A stretch of DNA of 64,000 nt, taken from Natronoarchaeum mannanilyticum. GTDB lineage: Archaea > Halobacteriota > Halobacteria > Halobacteriales > Natronoarchaeaceae. Shown here one piece after another: positions 33,476-42,883 of this stretch (the stretch's first letter is position 1; every line of letters starts with the position of its first letter). The notes under the pieces were generated by a model that was not told where the DNA came from, searched no databases, and saw only the letters and a program-made list of their open reading frames with translations. A program made the position numbers and the translations under genes. The stretch lies in contig NZ_BAAADV010000001.1 in NCBI RefSeq assembly GCF_039522665.1, positions 310,001-374,000 on the forward strand. Reading direction: 5' to 3'.

Positions 33476-35833
33476 ATGCCCACACAGAAGGGGAGTGTTC
33501 TGCGCCGACCGACGAAACCGGAGATCGCCGTGTTCGTCTCCGGCGTCGTCAGCATGGGCCTGGAGATCCTGGCCGGGCGGATCGTCGCGCCGGAGTTCGG
33601 GAGCAGCATCTACACCTGGGGGACCGTGATCGCCGTCTCGCTGGCGGCGCTGAGTCTCGGCTACCACGTCGGCGGGAAGCGCGCCGCCGAGCGCGCGAGC
33701 GTCGGGCGACTCTCCTGGCTACTGCTTGCGACGGCGGCGTACGCCGGTGCGCTGGCGTTCGCACACGAGCCGATGCTGGCCGCGACGGCTGACGTGCCGC
33801 TTCCGACTCGCTTCGAGTCCTTACCGGCGGTGACGCTGCTGTTCGGCGTGCCGACGTACTTGCTCGGCTTCGTCAGCCCCTACGCCGCCGAGCTGACGCG
33901 CACAAGCGGGGTCGGCGCGGCGTCGGGCCACGTGTACGCGGTCGGGACGATCGGCAGCATCGCCGGCGCGTTCGGGACGACGTTCCTGCTCGTGCCCGCG
34001 CTGAGCGTCGAGCGGATCGCCCTGGCGTTCGTCGGCGTCCTCGTCCTCGGCGCGCTCGGCCTCGCGCGCCCGACGCCGTCGTGGAAACTCCGGGGTGCTC
34101 AGTCGCTCCGGGATGCTGACCGGAACCCGTCGACGCGCGCGTCCGGCATCGTGCCGAACTGGGCGGTGCCGAGCCGGATCGTGCCGAGGCGGCCGACCGG
34201 CGCGGAACTGGCGGTGTTCGTCTCCGGGCTCGTGGCGATGGGCCTGGAGATCGTGGCGGGCCGCGTCGTCGGGACGCAGTTCGGGAGCAGCATCTACACG
34301 TGGGGGAGCATCATCGGCGTCTCGATGGCGGCGCTGAGCCTGGGCTACCACGTCGGGGGGAAGCGCGCCGCCGAGCGCGCGACCGACGCGCGCCTGGCGC
34401 GGTTGCTGCTGGGGGCGACGGCGTACGTCGCCGTCCTGATCTTCGCCCGCGAGCCGCTGCTGGGCGCGACGACGGCGTTCCCGCTCCCGGCCCGCTTCGC
34501 GTCGATCCCGGCGGTCGCGCTGCTGTTCGGGCCGCCGACGTACCTGCTGGGCGCGGTCAACCCCTACGGCGCGGAGCTGTCGAAGGTCGACGGGACCGGC
34601 GCGGCGTCGGGCCACGTGTACGCCCTGAGCACGGTCGGCAGCATCGCCGGCGCGTTCGCGGCGACGTACGTCCTGATCCCGACGCTGTCGGTCGAGGCGA
34701 TCGGCCTGCTGTTCGGGGTCGCGCTGCTCGCCACCGTGGTCGCGATCCTCGCGGCCGAGTCCGCGCCCGCGCCCGAGCGGCGTCCGACCGTCAGGTCGGT
34801 CCTCGTCGCGCTGTTGCTCGTGAGTTCGTTCGCGGCGCCGTCGCTGGGCTACTCGATCCACGGCGACGTCGTCCACCAGACCCAGACGCCGTACCAGGAA
34901 CTGGAGGTCGTCGATCGGGGCGACACCCGGACGCTGTACCTCGACGGGAAGCGCCACAGCGCGATGGACCTCGACGACCCCGATCGACACGTCTTCGAGT
35001 ACACCCGGTACTTCCACATGCCGTACCTCTACGCGGACGATCCCGACGATATCGACAGGGTGCTGTTCGTCGGCGGCGGCGGGTTCACCGGCCCCAAGCG
35101 CTTCGCCGAAGAGTACGACGCGACCGTCGACGTCGCGGAGATCGACCCCGAAGTGATCGACGCCGCCGACCGGTACTTCCGGCTCGAACAGTACCGCGAG
35201 TCCGGCGAAGTGAACGTCTACAACGAGGGCGGGCGCCAGTTCCTGCAGGAGACCGACCGCACCTACGACCTGATCGTCATGGACGCGTTCAAGCAGGACA
35301 AGGTGCCGTTCCAGCTCACGACGGTCGAGTTCATGCAACTGGCGTCCGACCGGCTCTCCGAGGACGGCATGCTGTACGCGAACATGATCTCTGCGCGCTC
35401 GGGGCCGGCGTCGCAGTTCTACCGCTCGGAGTACCGAACCATGGGGGAGGTGTACCCCGAGGTGTACAGCTTCCCGACCGACGACGCGAACGTCGTCCAG
35501 AACGTCGAGGTCGTCGCGACCAAGAGCGACGAGCGCGTCACCGAGGCCGAACTGCGCGAGCGCAACCGCCGGCGCGACATCGGTGTCGATCTCTCCGACG
35601 AGATCGGGTCGTACCAGCGGTCGGTTCCGACCGACGACGTGCCGATCCTGCGGGACGACCGCGCGCCGGTCGACAGCCTGCTGGAACCGATGGCGGGACA
35701 GCGGTACGTCGTCGCGGAAACCGACGAGTCCGACGGCGCGACAGCCGCCGGGGCGATCACGCGGACCCCAACCGCTTCGACCGCTTCGATCGCTTCGCCC
35801 GCACCGGCCGCATCGGCCGCGGCGGCCGGTTGA
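33476..35833 (+). CDS. spermidine-synthase-like protein fused to a duplicated membrane module
   Basis: A 785-residue fusion. Two membrane modules of about six helices occur at roughly residues 10-195 and 240-430. They share long identical stretches (FGSSIYTWG, AALSLGYHVGGKRAAERA, GAASGHVYA, GSIAGAF). The third part (about 470-720) is an aminopropyltransferase/Rossmann fold with FVGGGGFTGPKRF, VAEIDPEVIDAA and LIVMDAFKQD. Membrane-fused members are common but their products are mostly unknown. The tail is a low-complexity Ala/Ser/Pro stretch. ATG 33476 was chosen; ATG 33449 is possible. Confidence 0.87.
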   Translation: MPTQKGSVLRRPTKPEIAVFVSGVVSMGLEILAGRIVAPEFGSSIYTWGTVIAVSLAALSLGYHVGGKRAAERASVGRLSWLLLATAAYAGALAFAHEPMLAATADVPLPTRFESLPAVTLLFGVPTYLLGFVSPYAAELTRTSGVGAASGHVYAVGTIGSIAGAFGTTFLLVPALSVERIALAFVGVLVLGALGLARPTPSWKLRGAQSLRDADRNPSTRASGIVPNWAVPSRIVPRRPTGAELAVFVSGLVAMGLEIVAGRVVGTQFGSSIYTWGSIIGVSMAALSLGYHVGGKRAAERATDARLARLLLGATAYVAVLIFAREPLLGATTAFPLPARFASIPAVALLFGPPTYLLGAVNPYGAELSKVDGTGAASGHVYALSTVGSIAGAFAATYVLIPTLSVEAIGLLFGVALLATVVAILAAESAPAPERRPTVRSVLVALLLVSSFAAPSLGYSIHGDVVHQTQTPYQELEVVDRGDTRTLYLDGKRHSAMDLDDPDRHVFEYTRYFHMPYLYADDPDDIDRVLFVGGGGFTGPKRFAEEYDATVDVAEIDPEVIDAADRYFRLEQYRESGEVNVYNEGGRQFLQETDRTYDLIVMDAFKQDKVPFQLTTVEFMQLASDRLSEDGMLYANMISARSGPASQFYRSEYRTMGEVYPEVYSFPTDDANVVQNVEVVATKSDERVTEAELRERNRRRDIGVDLSDEIGSYQRSVPTDDVPILRDDRAPVDSLLEPMAGQRYVVAETDESDGATAAGAITRTPTASTASIASPAPAASAAAAG

Positions 35834-35928
35834 CGCCGACGATCGGCCGCCGAGTATACGGGAACTGAGGCCTCCGAACGCCTTTCCACGTGACGACCGA
35901 ACGTGGAGACGCGGCCAGGGGGAGATTC

Positions 35929-36498
35929 ATGGATACGTCACGACGAGCACTGCTACGGAGCATCGGCACGGCCGGCGCCGTCGCGGCGGGTGCCGGGACG
36001 ATGGGGGTACAGACGGCGAGCGCTCAGGACCGCCGGCGGGGCGCCGTGATCCCGACGGTCGAGGAGTTCGAAGACAACTACACCGGCCAGTGGATCGAAC
36101 TCAACGAACAGACCTCGGCGTCCGGTGAACCGGTCGGCGGCTGCGACCAGGCGGAGTGGTCGGCCGACGAGACGCAGGCGTACAACGGCTTCTTGATGGA
36201 TCGCCGCACCGGCTCGGCGCCGATCATCGAGCTGGACGTGCTGACAGAGGGGGCCGGCACGGGACCGGAAGAGGACACCACGTACGTCGTCAACGAGACG
36301 ACGGAGTGCGGGAACGACTTCGTCTTTCTCGACCTGCGGGCCGTTCCGATCCGGTCGGTCGCCGGAGCGGAGCCGGGTCCGGAAGCCGATCAAGACGGCG
36401 GAGACGGCGATGGCACGCCCGGATTCGGCATCGCCGCCGCCGCCGCGGCGCTCGGCGCGAGCGCGGTCGCCCGGGTGCTCCGCCGCGACGACGGATGA
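35929..36498 (+). CDS. Tat-exported surface protein with PGF-CTERM signal
   Basis: A 189-residue exported protein. Residues 1-30 form a Tat signal (MDTSRRALLRSIGTAGAVAA) with an ASA-Q cleavage region. The mature part is about 120 acidic residues with two Cys (GGCDQAEW, TECGNDF) that may pair. The C-terminus is DGTPGFGIAAAAAALGAS followed by RRDD, the PGF-CTERM sorting signal used by archaeosortase A to attach a lipid anchor. GGGGGAGA before the ATG at 35929 is a good SD, preferred over the GTG at 35890. Function unknown. Confidence 0.82.
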   Translation: MDTSRRALLRSIGTAGAVAAGAGTMGVQTASAQDRRRGAVIPTVEEFEDNYTGQWIELNEQTSASGEPVGGCDQAEWSADETQAYNGFLMDRRTGSAPIIELDVLTEGAGTGPEEDTTYVVNETTECGNDFVFLDLRAVPIRSVAGAEPGPEADQDGGDGDGTPGFGIAAAAAALGASAVARVLRRDDG

Positions 36499-36550
36499 AC
36501 GCGGGGGAAGAACAGTCGTGAAGAATAATTTCCTCTCCCTTTTAGATAGA

Positions 36551-36560
36551 GTTAAATAAT
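36551..36560 (+). promoter_or_regulatory. TATA-like box of the CGTase gene
   Basis: GTTAAATAAT lies 24-33 bases before the ATG at 36584, giving a leaderless start. Confidence 0.55.
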
Positions 36561-36583
36561 GTAATCAACAAGACGGCATCCGG

Positions 36584-38911
36584 ATGGAACTTAATCGCAG
36601 GAACGTGCTCGAGGCCCTCGGACTCGCTTCGATCGGCGCCGCGAGCTCCGGCATCGCATCGGGCGACGGTCTCTCCTTCGCGTCGCAGAAGTCCCGCAGT
36701 TCGATCGGCAGCGCGGTGAACTACGCGGACGACGTCATCTACCAGATCGTCACCGACCGCTTCCGCGACGGGAACCCCCGGAACAACCCCGACGGCGAGC
36801 TGTACAGCGAGGACGGCTCGGACCTCCGGAAGTACCACGGCGGCGACTGGCAGGGGATCGTCGAGAAGATCGAGGACGGCTATCTCACCGAACTGGGCGT
36901 CTCCGCGCTGTGGATCTCCGCGCCCGTCGAGAACGTCACAGAGGTCGGCCCCGACACCGGCTCGTCGTACCACGGCTACTGGACGCGCGACTACAAGGAC
37001 CCCAACGAGTTCTTCGGCGACATGGACGCCTTCGAGGAACTCGTCGAGGTGGCCCACGAGAACGGCATCAAGATCGTCATCGACTTCGTGCCGAACCACA
37101 CCTCGCCCTCGGCGGCAAACAACGAGTTCGAGGACGGCGCGTTCGACGACAACGGCCACGACGTCGCATCCTACAACGACGACCCCGAGACGTACTTCCA
37201 TCACAACGGCGGCACGGACTACTCGAGCTACGAGGGCCAGATCTACCGGAATCTCTACAACCTCGCGGACTTCGACCACCAGGAGCGGTTCGTCGACGCC
37301 TACCTCAAGGAGTCGATCAAGCTCTGGCTCGACAAGGGGATCGACGGCATCCGCGTCGACGCCGTCGCGCACATGTCCCCCGGCTGGCAGAAGACGCTGA
37401 TGGACGCCATCTACGACTACGAGCCCGTGTTCACGTTCGGCGAGTGGTTCCTCGGCGCGGGTCAGTCCAGCCAGAACTACTACGAGTTCTCGAACGACAG
37501 CGGGATGAGCGTCCTCGACTTCCGCTTCGGGCAGAAGCTCCGCCAGGTGCTCCGGAACTGGGACGACGACTTCTACGGGCTGTGGGACGTCATCCAGGAG
37601 ACCCGATCCGAGCACGATCAGGTGATCGATCAGGTGCCCTTCATCGACAACCACGACATGGCGCGGTTCGCCGGCGAGGACGAGCTGTGGTCGGCCGCGA
37701 ACACCGACATGGCGCTGGCCGTACTGTTGACCTCGCGGGGCGTCCCGCTGATCTACTACGGCACCGAGCAGTACATGACCGGCGGCGGCGATCCGACGAA
37801 CCGCAAGCCGATGGAGACGTTCGACCGGTCGACGAACGCCTACGGGATCATCCAGAAGCTCTCGGACCTGCGCCAGTCCAGTCTCGCGCTGCAGTACGGC
37901 GACACCCGGCAGCGTTGGGTCGACGAGAACGTGTTCGTCTACGAGCGCTCGTTCGGCGGCGACGTCGTCCTCGTGGCGATCAACCGCGACGGCTTCAACG
38001 AGTACGAGTTCAACGGGCTACAGACCGCCCTGCCCGAGGGCGCCTACGCCGACGAGCTGGGCGGACTGCTCGACGGTGTCGAACTGACCGTCGACGAGAA
38101 CGGCTCGGCCGAGACGTTCTCGCTCGGCCCCCAGACCGTCTCGGTGTGGTCCTACGGCGCCGACGCGACCGAGCCCGAACTGGGCCACGTCGGCCCGACG
38201 ATGGGCCAGCCCGGCCACACCGTCGAACTCGCCGGCGCCGGCTTCGGCGACGAGGCCGGCTCGGTCGAGATCGGCGGCGAGAGCGCCGAAATCGAGTCCT
38301 GGTCCGACGAGAAAGTCGAGGCCGAGGTGCCCGCCGGCGTCGGCGGCGAGGTCTCGATCGCCGTGACGGACGCCGACGGCCGGACGAGCGATTCCTTCGA
38401 CCACTACGAGGTGCTCACCGGCGATCAGGTGTCGGTCCGGTTCGTCTGTCAGGACGCCGAAACGGAGCTGGGCGAGAACGTCTACGTCGTCGGGAACGTC
38501 CCCGAACTCGGGAACTGGGACGCTGACAAGGCGGTTGGTCCGTTCTTCAACAAGGTCATCTACGAGTACCCCGACTGGTACCAGGACATCAGCGTCCCGG
38601 CCGACACCGAACTGGAGTTCAAGTTCATCAAGAAGGACGGCGACGGCAACGTCACCTGGGAGTCCGGCGACAACCACACGTTCACGACGCCGAAGGCTCT
38701 CACGCGGACGCAGGGCGGCTCCCCGCCGGCTCACTCGAACGCCGGCGGCAGAGGAAAGGGCCGTGGCAAAGGACGCGGCAACGGCCGCGGTAACGGAGAA
38801 CGCGGCCCGCCCGCACACGCCAATCCCGGCGGCAAGGGCAAGCGCGGGAAGCCGACGACGAGCCACAAGAAGGCCGACCGGCCCAACGAGTACGTGGGGG
38901 CCTGGGAGTAA
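36584..38911 (+). CDS. cyclomaltodextrin glucanotransferase (secreted, CBM20, Arg/Gly-rich tail)
   Basis: A 775-residue exported enzyme. Tat signal: NRRNVLEALGLASIGAAS. The GH13 barrel and B domain carry CGTase landmarks: SYHGYWTRDYKDPNEFFG, GIDGIRVDAVAHM (nucleophile D near 258), FTFGEWFLG (acid/base E near 286) and FIDNHDMARF (D near 357). The C domain is followed by a TIG/IPT-like domain D (525-605) and a CBM20 (606-700, VVGNVPELGNWD). A low-complexity RGKGRG/GNGRGNG tail follows, unusual because haloarchaeal proteins avoid basic runs. It would turn starch into cyclodextrins outside the cell; amylase activity is an alternative. It starts at ATG 36584. Confidence 0.9.
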   Translation: MELNRRNVLEALGLASIGAASSGIASGDGLSFASQKSRSSIGSAVNYADDVIYQIVTDRFRDGNPRNNPDGELYSEDGSDLRKYHGGDWQGIVEKIEDGYLTELGVSALWISAPVENVTEVGPDTGSSYHGYWTRDYKDPNEFFGDMDAFEELVEVAHENGIKIVIDFVPNHTSPSAANNEFEDGAFDDNGHDVASYNDDPETYFHHNGGTDYSSYEGQIYRNLYNLADFDHQERFVDAYLKESIKLWLDKGIDGIRVDAVAHMSPGWQKTLMDAIYDYEPVFTFGEWFLGAGQSSQNYYEFSNDSGMSVLDFRFGQKLRQVLRNWDDDFYGLWDVIQETRSEHDQVIDQVPFIDNHDMARFAGEDELWSAANTDMALAVLLTSRGVPLIYYGTEQYMTGGGDPTNRKPMETFDRSTNAYGIIQKLSDLRQSSLALQYGDTRQRWVDENVFVYERSFGGDVVLVAINRDGFNEYEFNGLQTALPEGAYADELGGLLDGVELTVDENGSAETFSLGPQTVSVWSYGADATEPELGHVGPTMGQPGHTVELAGAGFGDEAGSVEIGGESAEIESWSDEKVEAEVPAGVGGEVSIAVTDADGRTSDSFDHYEVLTGDQVSVRFVCQDAETELGENVYVVGNVPELGNWDADKAVGPFFNKVIYEYPDWYQDISVPADTELEFKFIKKDGDGNVTWESGDNHTFTTPKALTRTQGGSPPAHSNAGGRGKGRGKGRGNGRGNGERGPPAHANPGGKGKRGKPTTSHKKADRPNEYVGAWE

Positions 38912-38972
38912 GGCTCGCTCGCGGAACTGCTGCGCCGGGTACGTGATCGGCGTCCGAAAACTGTCGACGCGC

Positions 38973-39236
38973 CTACGACGGCCGGTCGACGTCGATCCGC
39001 CCGTCGCCCGTGACCGTCACGCTAACTCCTTCGTACTCGAACGCGACCGATCCCTCGGGGCCCATCGATCGAACGGCGGCGTCGAGCGCGTCGGGGTCGA
39101 TCACGCCGTACATCGGGTCGAGGTCGAGCGCGTCGACGCCCTTCGCTTCGGCGACCGCCTCGGCGATTCTGGCGTCGATCGGCAGGTCGTCGTCCGTCCC
39201 GGTGCGATCGTCGGCTGCGTTCACGAGTAGTTGCAC
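38973..39236 (-). CDS. stand-alone HalOD1 protein
   Basis: An 87-residue HalOD1 protein with GVDALDLDPMYGVIDPDALD near residues 33-52 and the beta-rich end FEYEGVSVTVTGDGRIDVD. The N-terminal 20 residues are acidic and variable. It is convergent with the CGTase gene. It lacks the Cys seen in the 24.1-25 kb copies. This is the fifth HalOD1 gene of the window. Confidence 0.83.
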   Translation of the reverse strand: MQLLVNAADDRTGTDDDLPIDARIAEAVAEAKGVDALDLDPMYGVIDPDALDAAVRSMGPEGSVAFEYEGVSVTVTGDGRIDVDRPS

Positions 39237-39348
39237 AGTACGTGCTGCAGGGTTGTCACTTATAAAGTGATACTACCGTTCAAACGGCCTAAACTGCGAG
39301 ACTGCGTCGGGGTGGGCCGTCGGCGTCAGACGCGCGTCGGACGCGGCG

Positions 39349-39936
39349 CTAGCTGATGAACTCGTTGTTCCGCCAGTCGACGCCGCCGCCCTGCGAGTCG
39401 GAGTCGCCCGCGCCCTCGACGACCTCGATCGAGCTGGGTCGCTCCTCGCCGTCGACGATCCGGGTGGCCTGCAGGTCGCCGTCCTTCTCGGTGATGGCGG
39501 TGAGCGTTCCCTTCTCGGCCTCGCGAGCGATGTCGCAGAGCACGAGGAACATCTCGTACTGCAGCGTGGTGTTTTGAAGCACCGTCTCGCGGTCGCCCTT
39601 GAACGCGGCGAACTCGACGAGCTCGGATTCGGGCTCTTCCTCTTCCTCGTCGTCGCCCCACTGGGGGCCGCTCGCGCGCCGGCGGACCTCCTCGGGCTCC
39701 TCGTAGACGCGGTTCTCGGTGACGCTCGCTTTCAGCTGTGCCGTCGGCGTGTACTTGCTGATCGATTTGTCCTGGGCGACCGCCTTGAGAATGAGGGTGT
39801 TGTTTCGGCGCGTGATGTCGACGTCTTCGACGCCGTCCGGAAGGGCCGCATCGTCGAAGAACTCGTGGACGTCTTCGAGCGGCAGTTCCAGTGTGGAGTG
39901 AAGTCGATACACGTGGCTGGAATTATCTGTTGACAT
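39349..39936 (-). CDS. conserved acidic haloarchaeal protein, unknown function
   Basis: A 195-residue protein starting MSTDNSSHVYRLHSTLELPL. Its first 90 residues look like a small alpha/beta domain (LEDVHEFFDDAALPDGVEDV, ITRRNNTLILKAVAQD); then come an acidic run (DDEEEEEPES) and a helical part (QNTTLQYEMFLVLCDIAREA). The frame extends 39 bases upstream but ATG 39936 starts the conserved part. A TATA-like TTTAAA at about 39996-40002 would give a 5' leader of roughly 30 bases. The family was seen in other haloarchaea (possibly DUF7110), with no function. Confidence 0.72.
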   Translation of the reverse strand: MSTDNSSHVYRLHSTLELPLEDVHEFFDDAALPDGVEDVDITRRNNTLILKAVAQDKSISKYTPTAQLKASVTENRVYEEPEEVRRRASGPQWGDDEEEEEPESELVEFAAFKGDRETVLQNTTLQYEMFLVLCDIAREAEKGTLTAITEKDGDLQATRIVDGEERPSSIEVVEGAGDSDSQGGGVDWRNNEFIS

Positions 39937-40155
39937 GGTGGGGAGTCGAGGGGTGTGCGACGGCCAAGCTCTCACTCGACAATAGGCACCGAACGTTTAA
40001 ATGACCTTTCGTTTGATCCTTTCGCAGCGGATCGGAAGGAACGAACCCGCGGCGTCCCGTTGCCGTCACGTGCTTCCGGCGTTCGACGCCGCGGCGCTGC
40101 GACGCGCTGCGCGGAAAGAAAAGCAGTTATCCGAACGGCCGCCGACGTGTCGCTC

Positions 40156-40815
40156 ATGAGCACGCACGAGGACCTGCAACAGCTCGTGGACAGCGGCGTG
40201 ATCGCGGTACTGCGCGGCGTCGAGCGCGAGGACGTCGTCGACGTGGCCGACGCGCTGATCGAGGGCGGCGTCACGACGCTGGAAGTGACCGCCGACACGC
40301 CGGGCGCCATCGACTCCATCGGCGACCTCGCGGACCGCTACGAGGACCGCGACGACGTGCTGGTCGGCGCCGGCACCGTGCTGGACGCCGAAACCGCGCG
40401 GGCGGCGCTGCTGGCCGGCGCCGAGTTCGTCGTCAGCCCGAGCACCCACGAGGACGTCATCGAGACCTGCAATCGCTACGGGGCGGTCGTCGCGCCGGGC
40501 GTCGCGACGCCGACGGAAGCCGTCGAGGCCTACCAGGCCGGCGCCGACGTGCTGAAGCTGTTCCCCGCCTCCGATCTGGGCCCGAGCTACCTCTCCAGCG
40601 TGAAGGGGCCGCTCGGCCAGGTGCCGATCGTTCCGACCGGCGGCGTCGGGCCGGACAACGCCGGCGAGTTCATCGAGGCCGGCGCCGTCGCGGTCGGCGC
40701 GGGCGGCTCGCTGATCGACGACGAGGCGATCGCGGCCGGCGAGTTCGAGGCGCTCACCGAGAACGCCGAGGAGCTCGTCGCCGCCGTCGAGGACGCCAAG
40801 CAGAGCGCCGAGTAA
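40156..40815 (+). CDS. kdgA: 2-keto-3-deoxy-6-phosphogluconate (KDPG) aldolase
   Basis: A 219-residue class I aldolase of the KDPG/KHG family. The Schiff-base lysine is in DVLKLFPASDLGP near residue 134; the general acid/base Glu is in TTLEVTADTPGA near 43. The phosphate loop PTGGVGPDNAG follows. The enzyme cleaves KDPG to pyruvate and glyceraldehyde-3-phosphate in the semi-phosphorylated Entner-Doudoroff route of haloarchaea. It lies next to gfcR and gdh, the regulator and first enzyme of the same route. ATG 40156 is the first codon of the conserved part. Confidence 0.92.
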   Translation: MSTHEDLQQLVDSGVIAVLRGVEREDVVDVADALIEGGVTTLEVTADTPGAIDSIGDLADRYEDRDDVLVGAGTVLDAETARAALLAGAEFVVSPSTHEDVIETCNRYGAVVAPGVATPTEAVEAYQAGADVLKLFPASDLGPSYLSSVKGPLGQVPIVPTGGVGPDNAGEFIEAGAVAVGAGGSLIDDEAIAAGEFEALTENAEELVAAVEDAKQSAE

Positions 40816-40923
40816 GCGCACCGAGCGCTCGATCGACGAAGAACCGGCGCGAAAACTGACTGCGATTTTCTGCGGTTGACACCCGGTCGGCGAGCGACGC
40901 CGATCAGCTCTCGACGGCGCCGA

Positions 40924-41568
40924 TCACTCTTCGGCGACGCTGATGACGTTCAGCAGCGAGTACACCGGGACGCCCTCGATGTCGTCGATCCCCTGCTTGT
41001 CCGCGAGCACGATGCAGGCGACGGGGTCGCCGCCCTCCTCGCGGATCGCCTCGACGGTCTCGCGCATCGTCGTGCCGCTGGTGATCGTGTCGTCGACGAC
41101 GTAGCACTCCCGATCGCGGATCTGCGCGAAGTTCCGGGAGAACGTGCCGCCCAGATCCTCCATGTCGCCTTCCTCCCACTGGTGCTTGCGCGGGGCGTAG
41201 GTCCCGAGGTCGGTGTCGAGTTCGCGGGCGACCACGGTGGCCAGCGGCGCGCCGGCCTTCTCGATGCCGATCGTCAGGTCGACCTCCTCGCCGTGCTTGG
41301 CGAGCATGTCGGCCATCGCCGTCCCGACGTGGGAGAGGCGCTTGCTGTCGCGGCCGATCGCGCTCCAGTCGACGTGGATGTCGTCCGGACCGCTGGCCGT
41401 CGGGCTGGGCGCCGAGACGGCTTCGGCGGCGCCGCCGGCGCCGCTGCGTTCCACGAGCCAGCTCGCCGTCTCGCGCGAGACGTTGAGCTCGTCCGCGATC
41501 TCCCCCTTCGAGAGCCCGCGGTCGGCGAGCTCTGCAGCGCTCTCGATGAGATCGTCGACGTTCTTCAT
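40924..41568 (-). CDS. gfcR: GfcR-type sugar-metabolism regulator (PRTase-like)
   Basis: A 214-residue protein. Residues 1-50 are a helix-turn-helix (GLSKGEIADELNVSRETASW) and the rest is a phosphoribosyltransferase fold with the PRPP loop VVDDTITSGTT near 158-168. Haloferax GfcR, as I recall, uses this fold as a ligand sensor (probably KDPG) and activates glycolytic and Entner-Doudoroff genes. It lies between kdgA and gdh, the same setting as in Haloferax where it neighbours gdh. A strong TTTTATAAA lies 22-30 bases upstream of ATG 41566-41568, so the mRNA is leaderless. Confidence 0.9.
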   Translation of the reverse strand: MKNVDDLIESAAELADRGLSKGEIADELNVSRETASWLVERSGAGGAAEAVSAPSPTASGPDDIHVDWSAIGRDSKRLSHVGTAMADMLAKHGEEVDLTIGIEKAGAPLATVVARELDTDLGTYAPRKHQWEEGDMEDLGGTFSRNFAQIRDRECYVVDDTITSGTTMRETVEAIREEGGDPVACIVLADKQGIDDIEGVPVYSLLNVISVAEE

Positions 41569-41589
41569 GTGTCGAGGTTCGCGGTCGTC

Positions 41590-41598
41590 TTTTATAAA
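41590..41598 (-). promoter_or_regulatory. TATA box of gfcR
   Basis: TTTATAAAA on the minus strand lies 22-30 bases before the gfcR ATG. This is the best TATA match in the window. Confidence 0.65.
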
Positions 41599-41789
41599 GC
41601 CAGCGAGGGGACGACGGCACCGCGGCTGGTGGGGACGGCACGGTGAGCCGGAAGATGAGAAGTCGTCTGCGCCGCGGCGTCGTGACGCCGCCCCCGAGCC
41701 TATCGTCCGTACGGCGGTTCAGCGTGCCGTCGTCCGTCGCGAGGTCCGTGCGCCGTCGCTCGCACCGCGAGCAATCACACCGACGCCGT

Positions 41790-42857
41790 CTACAGCGAGT
41801 CGAACTCGACGGCGGTCTTGATCACGTCGTCGCCGTCGTCGAACGCGGGCGAGAGGTTGTCGACGTCGTAGACGCCGGTGATCAGGTCCTCGAACAGCCA
41901 CTCGGGAAGCTGCTGGATCGTCTCGACGGCGGCCTCGAAGTGCTTGACGTGGGAGTTGACGCTGCCGATCAGCGCCTTGTTGTGCAGGACGAACTCCTCG
42001 TGGAGCCGGCCGCCGTCGATCTCGAACTCCCAGGAATCGGGGACGCCCAGCAGCGCGCCGACGCCGTTGGGCGCCAGCGCCTCGATCGTCTGGAACGCGT
42101 GGGGCGGGTAGCCCGTGGCCTCGTACACGTAGTCCATCCCCTCGTGGGCCGCGGGCACCTCGTCGACGGGCGTCTCGCGGGAGTCGACGTACGTCGCGCC
42201 GAGCTCCTCGATGATGTCGATCGTCGGGTCCGGCCGGTCGCGACGGCCCAGGCAGTACGTGCGCTCGAACTCCTCGGTGTGCTCGAACATCGCGAGCGTC
42301 AGCAGGCCGAGGCTGCCGTTGCCCAGCACGAGGGCGGACTCAGGATTCCACTGGAACGCCGAGCGGGAGGCGTAGGCGTGCTCGTTCGCCTTCTCGGTGA
42401 TGCTGATCGGTTCGACGAGGAAGCCGAGTTCCGCGAGGTCGCGGGGGATCTCGATCAGGAACTCCTCGGGGCTGGTGAAAAAGTCGGACATGTAGCCGTG
42501 GGCGCCGACGATGCCGCGCTCGAAGTACTGGCCGTCGGGCGCCATGTCGGGCTCGCCGCGCTCGAAGTACTCGTTGGTGCCGTCGGGGGCGCGCCGGACC
42601 GTCGGGACGACGACGTCGCCCTCCGAGAACTCGGTCCCGTTCGGATCCTCGACGACGCCGACGGCCTCGTGGCCGAGCACGAGGTGGTCCTCGCCGTCGG
42701 GAAACCCGCCGTGGGCGCCGCTCATCACTTCGTGGTCGGTGCCGTCGACGCCGACCCGGAGCGTCCGCACCAGCGCCTCGCCGTCCTCGGGGTCGGGCCT
42801 GGGCTTTTCGATCACGGTCGGCTGTTCCTCGCCGCGGCGCACTGCGACAGCTTTCAT
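41790..42857 (-). CDS. gdh: halophilic glucose 1-dehydrogenase (medium-chain, zinc)
   Basis: A 355-residue medium-chain dehydrogenase, close to Haloferax GDH in length. The catalytic-zinc ligands are D38 (RVGVDGTDHE, Asp in place of the usual Cys) and H63 (LGHEAVG); an Glu near 149 (FLVEPISI) is the third. These are the haloarchaeal variant ligands. NADP-binding loop: VLGNGSLGLLTLA. It oxidises glucose to gluconolactone, the first step of the pathway whose later step is KdgA. ATG 42855-42857 is preferred although the frame stays open far upstream. A TATA-like element at 42884-42898 drives it. Confidence 0.93.
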   Translation of the reverse strand: MKAVAVRRGEEQPTVIEKPRPDPEDGEALVRTLRVGVDGTDHEVMSGAHGGFPDGEDHLVLGHEAVGVVEDPNGTEFSEGDVVVPTVRRAPDGTNEYFERGEPDMAPDGQYFERGIVGAHGYMSDFFTSPEEFLIEIPRDLAELGFLVEPISITEKANEHAYASRSAFQWNPESALVLGNGSLGLLTLAMFEHTEEFERTYCLGRRDRPDPTIDIIEELGATYVDSRETPVDEVPAAHEGMDYVYEATGYPPHAFQTIEALAPNGVGALLGVPDSWEFEIDGGRLHEEFVLHNKALIGSVNSHVKHFEAAVETIQQLPEWLFEDLITGVYDVDNLSPAFDDGDDVIKTAVEFDSL

Positions 42858-42883
42858 ACTACCACCCTCTGTGCGAGAGAGCA

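Noticed and set aside
33821-35338. 505-codon minus-strand frame inside the spermidine-synthase fusion
   Set aside because: Antisense shadow without a promoter or recognisable domain; its repeated sections just mirror the duplicated module on the plus strand.
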